Assembly (NCBI GenBank): GCA_025642075.2
Contig: JAODUO010000869.1
Location: 306,501 to 370,500 of the forward strand
Length of the DNA stretch: 64,000 nt
From: Ridgeia piscesae
Lineage: Eukaryota > Annelida > Polychaeta > Sabellida > Siboglinidae
Direction of reading: 5' to 3'
Part shown: piece after piece, positions 45,001 to 60,000 of the stretch
Layout of the letters: the number at the start of each line of letters is the position of its first letter
Numbering within the stretch: the first letter of the stretch is position 1
Program-made: the position numbers and the translations under genes
The notes under the pieces: generated by a model
Told to the model about the DNA's origin: nothing
The model's input: the letters and a program-made list of their open reading frames with translations, nothing else
Database searches by the model: none

Positions 45001-48000
45001 TTTATCTTGCGCCCTGTCCTTTAGCAATAGGGCGTGAAAGTCTCGCGTGCGAAAACGAGGCTGGGGGCAGTTGGGGGCAGGAGGTCCATATACACCATGT
45101 TAACATATAGGACTTTATTTTCTTTTTGGTTGTAATAATCGAACTGTTCCGAAATAGCGTATCAGTTATATTGTCCGAAGGATTTTTACAAGCAAAAGCA
45201 GTGGAACACTTTGCCGGTAACAATGATCACGGAAATCATGAATTTTAATCGATTATTATGGTGGTTGCCATGGCAATAGCGGCAAGTACTTGTGTTTGGC
45301 GATCTTGACTAATAAGTACAGTACAGCCTGTTTGGGCCAAACGTATACATGTGTTATTATTATGTGCATTTAGACAACTTGTCAGATATAAGTGCTTATC
45401 GAAACTACAACATACAGCAATGTAAAACGCAAATCCCGTAAAAGACACATACAGCCTAACATCGTGACTATTATCTGCACTACGTAAATTGCTATGTGTC
45501 TATGATAGTGTGGTAAACTCAATATCAAATCGGACATTTAAGATAAGTAACATATAACACAAGATATTTATTAACTGATTTTTCTAGTATTCATCAGTCG
45601 GAAGCCTGTAAGTGGGTCACGATACATGTCGAAACTCTGCGCAACTGGAGCTGATTGGGGACTGGACACAAGAATAATATTCTAACGATGGATGACAGTT
45701 GTAGCTTCCGACTGATGAATACTAGGAAAATCAGGTATTAAATATCTTGTGTTATACCTTTCTTATCTTAAATGTCCGATTTAATATTGAGTTTACCACA
45801 CTATCATTGACACATAGCGATTTACGAAGTGCAAATAATAAACACGATTTTAGGCCGTATGTCTTTTACGGGATTTGCATTTTACATTGCTGTACGTTGT
45901 GGTTTCGATAAGCACTTTCTAAAATGGCCTAGTCGAGACTTTCGATGGCTATGTATTCTAATTTGTTTCTGGTAAACATACCGCTGATGTTTAAAATATG
46001 ATTTTGTTAGCTGTTACATTTTATTAACTCTATTACCAAAGCGTTGACTTCTGTTTCCATTTTAACACATGTCCAAGTATATAGTGTCATCCTTTGTGTA
46101 AACAACTAATATTGGAGACTACTATAAAACTGGGGTCACCTACCACCATATTTCACAAACTTTGGTCTTGATCCTGTGTGGGGTTTGTGGGTTGGGGAGG
46201 GGACAGGCAAGCATATCATAATATTATTTATTCTTCCTACTTGAACTGCCTTGTATGTCTGTATTAACCATTTTGTTTAGAAATGAATCACAATTATAAT
46301 TAAATATGCCAGCATTTTTTCCCATGAAACAAACCTGGATGCTGAAGTTTTGGGATTAACGTTCTAAATTTCTAATGTACTGAGAATAGCAACTATTCAG
46401 CCACTACAGAAAATATACACTACCTGTAGGCGGACCGAAGAAGTTGAAGAAAGAGTCATTCTGCACTGTCTTAGTGACTGTCCGCTTTGTGCCTCGTCCC
46501 TTGTGCTTCTGCATCTTCTTGATCACCTTCACTGTCACATTCTTCCCCTTCTTCCAGTCTATCGTGCATCTACAACACCACCATGTCTTACATGAAGTAC
46601 CAGCACTCTGGAGCCCACACCTCCACGCCATCTGTAAACTCTAAACAACTCTACACTCTGGAGGCCACACCTCCATACCACCTGTAAACTCTAAATAACC
46701 CTATCTACACTCTGGAGGCCACACCTCCACACCACCTGTAAACTCTAAATAACCCTATATACACTCTGGAGCCCACACCTCCACACCATCTGTAAACTCT
46801 AAACAACCCTATCTACACTCTGGAGGCCACACCTCCACACCACCTTTCAACTCTAAACAACCCTATCTACACTCTGGAGGCCACACCTCCACACCACCTG
46901 TAAACTCTAAACAACCCTATCTACACTCTAGAGGCCACACCTCCACACCACCTGTAAACTCTAAACAACTCTACACTCTGGAGGCCACACCTCCACACCA
47001 CCTTTCAACTCTAAACAACCCTATCTACACTCTGGAGGCCACACCTCCACACCACCTGTAAACTCTAAACAACCCTATCTACACTCTGGAGGCCACACCT
47101 CCACACCACCTTTCAACTCTAAACAACCCTATCTACACTCTGGAGGCCACACCTCCACACCACCTTTCAACTCTAAACAACCCTATCTACACTCTGGAGG
47201 CCGCACCTCCATACCACCTGTAAACTCTAAATAACCCTATCTACACTCTGGAGGCCACACCTCCACACCACCTGTAAACTCTAAATAACCCTATCTACAC
47301 TCTGGAGCCCACACCTCCACACCATCTGTAAACTCTAAACAACCCTATCTACACTCTGGAGGCCACACCTCCACACCACCTTTCAACTCTAAACAACCCT
47401 ATCTACACTCTGGAGGCCACACTTCCACACCACCTGTAAACTCTAAACAACCCTATCTACACTCTGGAGGCTGCACCTCCACACCACCTGTAAACTCTAA
47501 ACAACCCTATCTACACTCTGGAGGCCACACCTCCACACCACCTTTCAACTCTAAACAACTCTATCTACACTCTGGAGGCCACACCTCCACACCACCTTTC
47601 AACTCTAAACAACTCTACACTCTGGAGGCCACATCTCCACACCACCTTTCAACTCTAAACAACCCTACACTCTGGAGGCCACATCTCCACACCACCTTTC
47701 AACTCTAAACAACCCTATCTACACTCTAGAGGCCACACCTCCACACCACCTGTAAACTCTAAACAACTCTACACTCTGGAGGCCACATCTCCACACCACC
47801 TTTCAACTCTAAACAACCCTATCTACACTCTGGAGGCCACACCTCCACACCACCTGTAAACTCTAAACAACCCTATCTACACTCTGGAGGCCACACCTCC
47901 ACACCACCTGTAAACTCTAAACAACCCTATCTACACTCTGGAGGCCACACCTCCACACCACTGTAAACTCTAAACAACCCTATCTACACTCTAGAGGCCG

Positions 48001-51000
48001 CACCTCCACACCACCTGTAAACTCTAAACAACCCTATCTACACTCTGGAGGCCGCACCTCCACACCACATGTAAACTCTAAACAACCCTATCTACACTCT
48101 GGAGGCCACACCTCCACACCACCTGTAAACTCTAAACAACCCTATCTACACTCTGGAGGCCCCACCTCCACACCACCTGTAAACTCTAAACAACCCTCAC
48201 AAACGACCACCCTCATTTATGACCACCCGCTTTTTACGACCGTTTTTTCATTGACGCTGTATAAACGTTCCCTCACCAACGACCACTCGGCAGACGCGAC
48301 CAACGACCATGGCAATTTGCATTTTACCCCTGACGAACGACCATCCGATAGGTGGCCAGCACATTTGTTAACCTAAATATCGCAATGAACTCTCATTAAA
48401 CGCATGATTAACGCGCACGGACGCACATAATGCCATAAAAACAATAAATCGCCTGATGACGACCATTAATTTTGGCGATCTTTTACTTTCTGACCGAATT
48501 ATGAAAACGACATCTAACAGCCGCTAGACTTTCCTCACATCTTATATATTTATAAACACACACTATGTTATAAAATTAAATCACTTACATTATTGAAACA
48601 AATAAAATTCACGAAACAAACTCGCACAAGAACTCGCCGGCAAGACATCATGGCGGACATGGTCACCGTCGGTGGCTACGCGTAACTCTGTGATTAATAG
48701 CCATATTGTGTATGACTAAAGTTTAGAAACTTGCGTATGATTAAAGTTTAGAAACTTAGGCTAAGTTTTAGGCTAGCTTAGGATAAAACCGGAATCCAGA
48801 TTTAGCGACACCGCGATAAAATATTGACGTAACGCCACGGTTTTCTCCGGCCTGCGCGTAACACTAACAGCCGCAGGCGATGTCGACTTTAGTTTAGCAC
48901 GATTTAGATTTGAATTTTATTCTTCACAGCAATTTAAATGATTTAATTTTATGACCTAGCGTATGTATATGTAATATGAGTTATTAGAGGAAGTTTCGCG
49001 GCTGTAAGAGGTCGTTTTCATGATTAGATCAAAACGTAAAAGATTCTTTTGCGGTGCTGGAAAGAACAAAATGGCGACCGCGGTGCGATTACCCAGACAC
49101 CGTTAGGTGGCAGCACTTTTTAGCCCCTCAGGCCGAATTTTAAATAAATTAATTGAGAATACTTTTTATCAGATATAATTAAAAAACGATTCAAAATCAG
49201 GATGCTCTTTATCAGATATTATTTAGCAAAAACGATTCAAAATTAAACTTATACCTACGTGTCACACATAAAATAAACAGAATAAATAATGTTGTTGTTA
49301 ATGTTCTCATTTTTTATTTTATTTTTATTTTGTGTATTTTACTACTTAGTGGTTGTAAGCGCCCCCTAGTGTTGATGTTAGTCGTTGTAAGCACCCCTTA
49401 GTGTTGAATGTTGTAAACCCCTCACGAGAGACCACCCCTCTTTTAAGACCGCCCCACTCTGATTTGGGGGGGCGGTCTTAAATGAGGGGTTCCACTGTAA
49501 TATTGTAAAGTTTAAAATGTTCTGTTATACATCTGGTATCATCAGTGAGGATGGATAGAGCACGAAGAAAGTTGTTTCAAAATTATTAACTTGCTCTCAA
49601 GTGTTATGCAGTTTGTGCTTAGTCATGTGGTATTATGTATGGTATTTCAACAACTCTGACATTTCACCAAGGCCTAAAAATGTGTTAACTATGTTTGTTA
49701 TAGTCTCAGGAACAGTCAAAACATTCCCAAACAGGAACACAGTCAATAGCATTAACAACTGCATGGTGAGGGGCAATAAAGGGGTGTATGGTGAGGGCAA
49801 TGAAGGGGTGTAAGGTTTGAAAGAAGTTAGTGGGAGCCTGAGGTATTTGAAGTTCACGATTTTTTCACAGCACTTGTCTATTGAGGGTGTGAAATTGTCA
49901 ATAACAGAGCTCATCAAGATTACCGTAAATCCTGTATTACTAGCCGTGGCTACTAATACAGTAGTGTGTAGCCAAAATGATGACGAAAACGGGGTGCAGC
50001 TTTAAATACAGTAATTTGCCGAAAATGTATGAGTTGTCAGTAGTCACGGATATTATTGAGATAAATAACGGCTTATTACAAGTGAAAAACAACGAAGTCG
50101 AACGTATGAGCAAAACATTTTAATAACAACAATCAACATAATCAGTTTCTACATCACTGCACGGAGCCAACATACCACTTATCTGTCCATTTAATAGCCT
50201 TCAAAAACACTGTCGTCGTCGCTGTCTAGAAAGGCAGCGGGCACTGGCACAGCAGCGTCGTCCCAAGTCAGTGTCGGTATCGGAGTCGTCATCGGCCGCT
50301 TTTCCTTGGCACACGTCTTCAGACAACACATCGTCCTCCGTGTCATCGAGTTTGTTTGAAATGCCGCACTTTTTGAAGCGGTGCTCTACCATAGCACAGG
50401 GAATCGTATTCCACACCTCCAGGAGCCACTGAACAAGAACTTCCTTAGACAGCACATGACAGTGGCCAGTGGGTGTCAGTGAGGGTTCGCCGTGGATCAT
50501 CCAATCTTCCCACATATGACGCACCCGCATCTTGAATGGGCGATTGATGCTGACGTCAAGCAGCTGCACGAGAGGCGTCAGTCCCCCGGGAATGACCGCG
50601 ACATCGATTTCACAACGGAGGAGCGCTTGCCGTACTGCAGCTGTCAGGTTCACCTGACAGCTGTCCCACACTAACAGGCGTCGTCTGCCGTCATTGTCTC
50701 GCGGGAAGGTGCTACGTATCCAGTCGATGCAGCCTGTCAGATAAAATGTAACTGTATGAGTCATATACACACATTGCAAACAGGTCGCGCCACATGAGAA
50801 TACACAATCAAAATGCCTGCTCAAACCACGCACTAATTCTAAGGTCATGAAACGACTTACGGGAATGCCAATATAATTATCCACTGTATCCAAATGCAAA
50901 CAGATAATTGGTTACTACTCACCTACTTTTCATACATTACATAACACTTGAACCAGGGTCCGCTGAACTGAGCGTTTACGTGGGAAGATTGGACATCAAA

Positions 51001-54000
51001 GGGTATTACAGTTAAACAGGCAGCCGTGACCGGCGTGGAATGGCCTTATTGCCACTATAGCTTTCCTACGTCGGCCCCGTCTATTAAATAACCGGCAAAA
51101 AATCATAGCGTCACTATTTTGAACCTGACAAGCTATCCTTTTGGCAATACCTGAATAAATACGTAATAAAACCAGTGTAAATACAAGTGTATGCTTACCC
51201 ATTTCATCGATGTACCCCTTTCATTGGACAGTCACCCTGCAACCAGGGACGTTAACTTTTGGGTCACGTACCCCCCTTGAAAATTACCAACGGTTGAAGT
51301 TTCCGTCCATCCGCTGCGGCCGTAAAACTATGCTTCTCGGCTCCGTTGGTACAAATCATGACAGTCTTCTTTCCAGCAGAGTGCAATGTCGAATTTCATG
51401 GGCGTCTCGTCCATATTGTAGATGTCACGTAGTTCAGAGTTGTGTGAGCGGGGTGCACGTAACACAAACGCGTGAAAAAATCACGTTTCTGGTCAGCTTC
51501 TATCCAATCAATGTCCCTTGCCTGTGGGCAGTCCGTGGCGTGCCTTGAAGCTTGCCAACCAGCCGTTTGATGCCTTAAACGTCGCAGTCACGTCGATACG
51601 TCGTGTCTCGAGTTGCAATGCCTTCCCGCTGATGGCATGTCCCTCTGTCCATGAATCCTTCAGCCACGCGATTAGCTTCCCATCGAGTTGCTTGCAGGTG
51701 ACCTGACGACCTGCACCTTCCAGTCGCGTCACTGTCTTCTTCACCGTTCACAACTTGTCCCCGGATGTTCGCCACTCACTAACTTGTTTTTCGTTGACAC
51801 CGAAATGTTCCGCTGCCTTCCTGTTGTTGCCAAACTTGTTTGCTTTCTCTATAACTTTCAACTTGAAGTTGGCATCGTAACTTGCTCGTTTCGGAGGTAT
51901 CTTTTTAACTAGCGTTGTAATCGTTCATGAATTTATCAAGGAATGGTGATTGGGCTTTACTTGCTGGACATTTATAGCCCTGGACCTCGGTTGACTGCAA
52001 TGTGCAAAGACCTATGATCTCTCAACTGTAACAACTATCTGCATTGTTCTGAAGCTTATTATACATGGTTTCAGGTTTTGATGTTTTAAACTGCATTAGT
52101 TATGTTCCCACCAAAACAGTCACACCTTTACAGGCTTCCTCTGATTGTGAAAGAAACCCCGCTTCAAGTGTTCATCTGAGTTAATAATAATTGCCCTGCT
52201 ACAAGAATGTGCTATAATCCCACCCAAGTGCCTTGTATCTTACGCAGGTGGTCCTGTTAACCGACCTTTGTAGTCGACTGCAACTGTGTGTGCGAAATAG
52301 GTCAAACCGCACCTGTTTTCAGATGCAGCCGACCATTTATTACATTGTATCAACTTTCAATTTTCAAACTTGACGTCGGAACAGCTGGCTACAATAACAG
52401 GACTTGAATACCAGCGTCATATGCACTACCGCAGAATATGACCTAAATCTAAAACGTCACAACAATAACATATTTATTACATTAAAACTGTATTACATGT
52501 ATTCCCAGCCACTGACATCCGAGTTAATTGCATTTGCTTTCTCTGGGTCAAGATATAATGTTGTAACCCCGACTTCCCTCTGCCTTGGCAGTAGTAGGAA
52601 ATGAAGGAAACATTATAATGGTCGCCTATGGAAAATGCAAATGTGGTCTGACTCCTGTAAACTCTAAATAACCCTATCTACATGTAAAATGTAACTGCCT
52701 ACATTGTTTTTTTAAATTGTGACCACAAAAGCCCGCCAACCAGGATGAACTAAATAAAACCTCCCCAGAATGCACACACTGTTAGCACACACAATTTTTT
52801 TTAGTAATTAGAGATAAATACAACTGGAAAATTACTTTAACAATGTGAAGACAAACGTAATGAATAGTTTTTATCGACTGATTTTATTGATGGCCAAACA
52901 CATCTTTAGACCAGTGCCAGGTTTTCACTACCGTCACTTTTCAGTTTTCAGTTCAGCTTGACAGATATATGCTACTTACCCTTTGCACTTGACAATTTCT
53001 GGTCCTTCAAAGCCAAACGGTTCATCCTTGTCTGGCTCTGAACGCATTATGTATTCCTTGCTGAGCATGGTGTTTGTGAAGAACTCATTCTCATCAAAGT
53101 AGAACTCCAGCGTAAAGCCCTGCCACAGATGTAACATTATTAATGAAATATTTTAGACTGATAACACCCATGTGTCATTCCACGTAAATGCAATAATTTT
53201 TAGGCAGGTTTTGCAAAATTAACTCCAATTTTGTTTATTAAACTAGGCACGAAAACACAAAAAATTGCACATTGTAAACCTAAATATACCAAAACTGCAT
53301 ATTACAAAAACCTAGGTCACATATTACTAAAGACATTTTGGTCACTAAACTCAATTAACATACTGTACTGACCTTTAATTCATACACAATTCTGCTTCTA
53401 AGAAAGCTAGATAAAAGTAAGGCATCTTTGGAAAGCCATTAAATAGTCACCCATCTTCATAAAAAATTACGTTATCATACAAATAGAAGTCCCATCATCA
53501 TAAAATTATGATCTTTGATTGCCAACACAGTTCTGTCAAACTCACCATTGGGTCGGATTGTGACAGCTTCACTCGGATGTCCCGCAAGTGCTTCAGGATT
53601 GGCTCATCTTGTTCCTGAAAAATTACATCTCAACTGATCACACACTATATATTAATTATGTCAAACTCTAAGCAATCATTTAGCACATTTTCACAATAAT
53701 CTTGACAGCTAATTGCAACCGTAAAAACTGCATATTTTATATGAGTTTAGTTACCATGACTTTTCATGACATCCAAACAATAGTAACTTCTATTTACTTC
53801 ATTGACTAATCAAATGTGATTCTGCCACAAGGCAAGTGGTGCCAGAGTGTCATAATTGACAGGATCAAGAAATAAACAGACACCATCACGCACCTGAACC
53901 ATGTCTGATAGCATGTCTATGTTCTTAAATATTGTCAGCCAGAACTCAGAAATGCCAACCGGGTCTTCTTCTGGAATATAACCATGCAGTTATTACAAAA

Positions 54001-57000
54001 TGTTTATCCCACTTCAATAAAATGTCAGCTTATGCGATCTTTACATGCCCCATAAGTCATTCAATAGAAGGAACCTCGTAAACCTATACGTTTCAGTGGG
54101 GCATGTAACAAACCTCAATTTTGTTTAAACGTAGGAACAATGTAATTTTGTATAGACTTCTGGGCTATAATTATAGGGTGGGATGGTCACTGGCAAATTT
54201 AGGGCTCAATACGACATAAAACAACTTGGAACTTTATCTAAATCAATAATTCATATGAAAACAAAAAAAATTGCCAAGAGGTCCTGAAGTCCTTTGTTGT
54301 ATATAGTGAGTTGGTAATTGTGAACAAAATGTGAATCATAGTCACTACCTAATCTCTTCACTGTAATAATCTAACTAGCATTTAAAAATATACAGGCAGG
54401 CAACTGCCCAGTTTAAGTGGGATCTACTTGGTCTGCCACTACTGCCAGAGAGCAATTAGTCAACAATAGAAGGCTGGAAATGTCCAGCTTCACTGGTACT
54501 GTGATGAGGCCTGGCCTCTAGTGGTGAATGCACAATAACAAACAGTGGGAGGTCATGTCCTGAGAACAGAAACACGCAATTATTTTTTTTATTTTTTTAT
54601 GCCTTGAGATGCCCTTACAAGACTAGTCAACTAAAAAAAAATTGTACACTAAAATGGTAGCCAGTACCCTAAGAAAATTGCAAATTTTAAAGGGAAAAAA
54701 AGATCTTCAACGATTTCTGAGATCTGAGAGCTAACTGCACACAGACTAATGCTATAAGTCTGTTGAATCTTTGGCCCAAAGGACTAAGATCAGTCACAAC
54801 TCACCTTTCTTGTCTTCCTCGCCATCTTCACCCTCTGTCTTCTCACCCTCGGCCTTCTCCTCTGTCTTTTCGCCAGTCTCATTCACTTCCTCCACCTTCG
54901 CCTTGGTCTTCATGTCATCCTACAAGTAGGACCCACCTTACACATGGCCATACACCTAGCAGTTCCACACAAGACAGCGCTAACTGGCAAGTTCATCTAT
55001 ATGGAAACCACTTACAGAAATATTAACACATGAACAAGTGAGAACACACACAAAACAACACGGCTTTCCCATTGACCAAATACTAATAATTAACAATACA
55101 CCACTGATATTATAGACATTTGTATAAAGCATGAAAAGTGTGATCAACCTCAAGAAAAAAATACAGGATTGGATGTCATCGACACAGATAAATTGTCATT
55201 TTACCAAAAGGTTTTTTTATTATTTTATTACAGTTCATCCTTTCAACCACTGCAATGCATGTATAGTGCCATTATACATCCACATTTCTTGTTGTAATCC
55301 ATCAGTTTTTCAATCTAGAATTTATCTCCACTGAAAGTACAAATTTAGGGGTTTTGAAAATGTGTATGCTATTAGGAAAATCATGATTGTGAACGATCCA
55401 ATATATAAAAGTGGTGATGAGATTTTAAAACAAAACTGAAACAGAATAGGAAACAGTGAAAAATCAATTACAAAAGCAGTGCCACCACTTGATTATCATG
55501 CAAAGCTTTTCAGACACTAAGAGAACACAGAAAAAACAGGTTCATATTTGCAAAACTAGTTCTAAAAGCTACCAGTTACCACATACCAAGGCACACATAT
55601 CCCCAAAGAAATGGTAGATCAGATGATTCAGCTCATGAAATATGATATAGAAAAAGGAGAGCATAAAATATGTAGCAATCTAAATAATCAGATATATGTA
55701 TTTTCATGGAGTGTTTAAAGCTTACCTCTATCTTGGGAATCTTTCCAGGGGATTCCTGCAAACACGGCAAATATGGGGACCACTTTCACCAACTGATAGA
55801 ACATTCCGTAGTACGACAAAATTCAACTCTACAGCACTAACGTTTTATAATTAATCACTGCAAAATGTCAAATATATAATTATAAAATATCAAACTGGTA
55901 TATAAACAAATCTATATTTGAATGAAAATGCATCATCTGATCTGCCATTATTCACAAGTCAATAGTGAATAGCCATGAGTAGACAACAGGATACCCCCAC
56001 TACAGTATACACAAGTAACACTCACGGCAAGTTTCTCATCCTCCCCTTCCTCATCATCACTCGGCCAATCACAGTCAGAGTCTGTTGGTTCAATGTTACC
56101 AGTGACAATCTCTTGCCTCTGGAAATACACGTCCAAGTACACAACAAGAGTACAACACTAGAAACATTCAGATGGTGACAGCAGATGTATGTCATTTCAT
56201 TAAAAAAAAATCATATTAACCATTTCAGTCCTGCATCCCTGACCTGCTGTGACCACTGAGTACAGCATGCCTAGTGATGTGCAGCAAAGTTGACAAGATT
56301 GGATAACCAAATATGCATTTATGAATAGGGATGTTATATATTTTTGGAAAGTATGATAATCGGCAAGTAAAATGAGTTGTACTACATTACACCAATAACA
56401 CGGTACACTGCCCTTGGTCCAGTTTTATTCTGTAACTTTTATCATCACTGGCGTTCGCATATCGATCAAAAAGTAATCCTGTTGTCACGGTTAGTTTCGT
56501 TGTCGAGTTTGCCATCATCATACTTTCTAATGTAATGGAATTAAATGGTTCATTCATATAGCCGACAAACCGTCTAACCACAATCGAGCTAATGTGTAAC
56601 TCTGAAAACAAACTTGGGGTCTATCTAAGACACACAAACAAAAACATTTCCTTTTCCCAAATTCCCCATTGGTTCTGAACAATTGGTTAAGAAATGGATC
56701 AATTTTAATTTTTGTATTGATGTTAACAAACTGTTCACACGTTTTCTGCAACTGCTCTGTTGTTTGTCAATCATTTGGGGTTAATTTACATAACTTGCAC
56801 TGTGAAAAACAGCTAAAATTTATGTCATAGCAAGCTTTATACACACAAACTTTGGGAAACAATTTTCTGTTGTCTTCATTTAACACCATCCAGAGAAAGG
56901 GCATTTATGGTAGCTACTAGCAGTGTTTTTCAAAGTATATCCCATTTGTCTAAGAAATGTCTTGTTGGTAGAACTTCAATTGATCTATGCTAAACTAAAG

Positions 57001-60000
57001 TCACTTTTAGGTGCAACAGATGCCAGTCTTTGTCAAAACTTACCTTCTCGACAAGAGGGGTGTATTTTGTGGCGTATTTACACTCAAGAGCGTGCACTTC
57101 CTCATAAAAAGTCGATTCAATTTTGATCATTTCAAACTGCAACTTTTTGAGGGCTTTTATTCTCCGCTTCACCACTTTGGGCAGACTAAAAGAAATAATT
57201 TAAAGGTGTCTTGCAAAACAAGCATAACTGCATACATATCAACAAAAAAGTGTGATTGAATTTATATTTCAACATGTAACAACATATCTTCAAAAAACAA
57301 AAACTAAAATGTAATAGGTTATTATGATTTGAGGAGCAACTGACTCGACTTGAAGTAAGCAATCAGCCTAGACTACTAGCTACACAGTAAACACATCACG
57401 CAAATGTTAAATTGATAGTCAAGACTGATTATTTCTAGCCCATTCCTGCTTAATCTTGCAAATCAATCATTCAATTTATTTTTTAGGTTGTAAGATTAAA
57501 AACAAGTTACATATCAAACATACAACCGACACTTTGCAATGAATAAGTGGTCACTAAGATAATGCATTTGTTTACCTTTGAATGTAGCCTGAAGGTGACC
57601 CAATCATACTACCAAGTCGATCCTGTAATGCAGCCAATACTTCAGGGTTCTGCATAAGACTTGTGATCTGAGGAGCTTGGAAGGTCGTTTGGTTTGATGT
57701 TGCATCACCTACAAAATACCCATCAAACTCATTAACAAGTTCAGCATTTCACGGATTAATTTGATGGTAAGGAACATTTCAAAGTTATTAACACCATTTT
57801 AGCAACTACAATCAAATATACATTTTGAAGAATTTTGTTGATTTTTATATCACTACAATTTTTTTTTATCAATATGACAATTACTGATATTTACCAAATG
57901 TGACGTGTTCTAACGAAATGAGTCGTATGTCAGCGAACTTGATTTCAAGAAAACACCGCATAAACATGCAACGATGAATTTCGACGATTTTGACTTTTGT
58001 CACCAAGTATACTTTGGTATCTTTTTTGTCAATGGCTATGCTTATTTCTCGTTTATATTATTATATAGTACATTTTATAGCCTTTTTAGACACACTACGT
58101 AACATTTCACGCATGAATTTCGTAACACAGAACCGATAAATCGCACTAGTTCATGTCGCATTCTTTGGGATTTCCCTCAACGCATGGCGGACTTATTTGG
58201 TACTACAGGAAACTCCTGGACGCCCTCTTTCGGATTCTTGTACTAGAAATCCCCACTGACGTCAGTGTAAGCCAATAGCAGCGCTTAATGCGAGAGGCCT
58301 ATCTGTGAACAAACGTCACTAGACGCCGTGAGGAGCCGACAGCGGGCCCCTGATCGGCTTAGAGCTGTGCACGCAGGCGCAGTGTGCTCTCGCTAGCCGT
58401 AAACAACGTGGAATTGATCGGGTCGCTACTACAAAACATTGCTAAATACTCGGATTATGTTACAATAATTTCAGTAAACAGTTAGCATGATATATCTTCG
58501 ACAGCGAACATGGCTTGGGAGTTCATTTCGAATGCCTCAAATGGAGTAATAGAAGCAAAACGGCCGATTTTGGATCAACAATGTACTCGTCTGTGTGCTT
58601 ATGTGACCGCGAATTTCAAATGCGTTTTTCTCCGTTTGAAACTTTCTACCCTAGGCATGTTCAGCGTCCAATAACTTTGGCTGTGTGTGAGATATGTCCA
58701 TAATTTTACACCGTTGGAAAGATTAATACATCTTCTTTCCAATGGTGTGACTAACTCAATTTTTTTTGACATACGACTTGTGTCGTTAGAACACGTAACA
58801 AATTGTTTACAACGCCCTATGGTACTTCAAACTAGTTCATACTGACTATAACCCATACCTTGTCCCTGCTGCTCAGTGCTGATTTCTTCTATGTCTTCTT
58901 CAACATTTTCCGGTTTGCTGCACGACACAATTTTTTTAATTAATTCATGCATCTTAAAGGCAATCCTACTCACTCAACTGATGGTGTGGCCCATTTCAGT
59001 GGTAACTTTGCCATCAACATCAATAAGGAACCCTGATTTTTCATTTATAACAGGCAAACTTATTGAAATGTAGGCTCTGTTAAAGTAAGGTAGGCCACTG
59101 GTTGGAAATGGGTTCATATGATATCTCAGTAATCAGAGAAGCAATCTTTACAATTTCGGAGTGGTTTTCTGGTGTTTTAATCTCATTTGCATAACCATAG
59201 CAACCCCAGCAATTTTATGAAAATAGGTTTGCATGATTTTGTCTTGCATTATCCACTGAGGTGTTCTAGAATGCTATGATGCTATTTGTTGTTCAATTTA
59301 GAATAATTTTATCCAAAAGAAGAATGATTTTTTTATTTCCAAAATAATATTATATCAACGTCAGTCATTGATATAAATCTTCATAGACACACTAGCATTT
59401 TTAAAAAGCATCACCGCACTCACTGTACCATAAGGAATACCACTTTGGTACATGGTAAACAATTCAGACATAAATTTTGATACTTTTTTCAGGAGCCCCC
59501 CCCATAAAATCGTAATACTGTCAGTTTTGAGAAAACTGGAAAAAACAATTGAACATCAAATATTTTTAATAACACCAGTGTAAACTCTAAAGAAAGTATT
59601 ATGACTGTTCTTTGTACCAGCAATATGTGAACATTTTAATGAAATTGTGTAAACCATTTTCGGTACATACATAAATAAACACAACTTGCATTTATAGAAT
59701 ATCAGAACTCTTGCCTATAATATAGTTTAACCCATTTTATCCTGAAGCTAGTGCAGACGAGTTCCTTGTCATTTCCACAAAATCAATCTGTCAGCATTAA
59801 AAATGACAGACCTTCATTTAAACTGGACATAACTTTATTACTTCCCAATCAATTTTTAAATGTGATATACTACTAGAAAGTTTATAAAATAAACTATCAA
59901 GTCACATCAACAAACTCATAGTTTGATAACATACATTATATGAGCATATGGCAAAACATGTATATTAAGTTCAAACCTATGTTGAGGTTTGTTAAATTAC

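Larger units (their letters stand above)
46570..52979 (-). other. NAP1L intron 10 (6.4 kb)
   Basis: The intron consists of the 54-bp array, a 1.3-kb Tigger-like terminal-repeat element, about 420 bp of AT-rich sequence (49499-49920), a pogo/Tigger transposase pseudogene and about 300 bp of plain sequence before exon 10. Confidence 0.85.

Noticed and set aside
45245..45448. 67-codon minus-strand frame at the edge of the inverted repeat
   Set aside because: It overlaps the fold-back arm and has no domain. It is a chance frame.
49601..50005. Short open frames on both strands near 49.6-50.0 kb
   Set aside because: No domains and no splice context. They lie in intron sequence between two transposon pieces.
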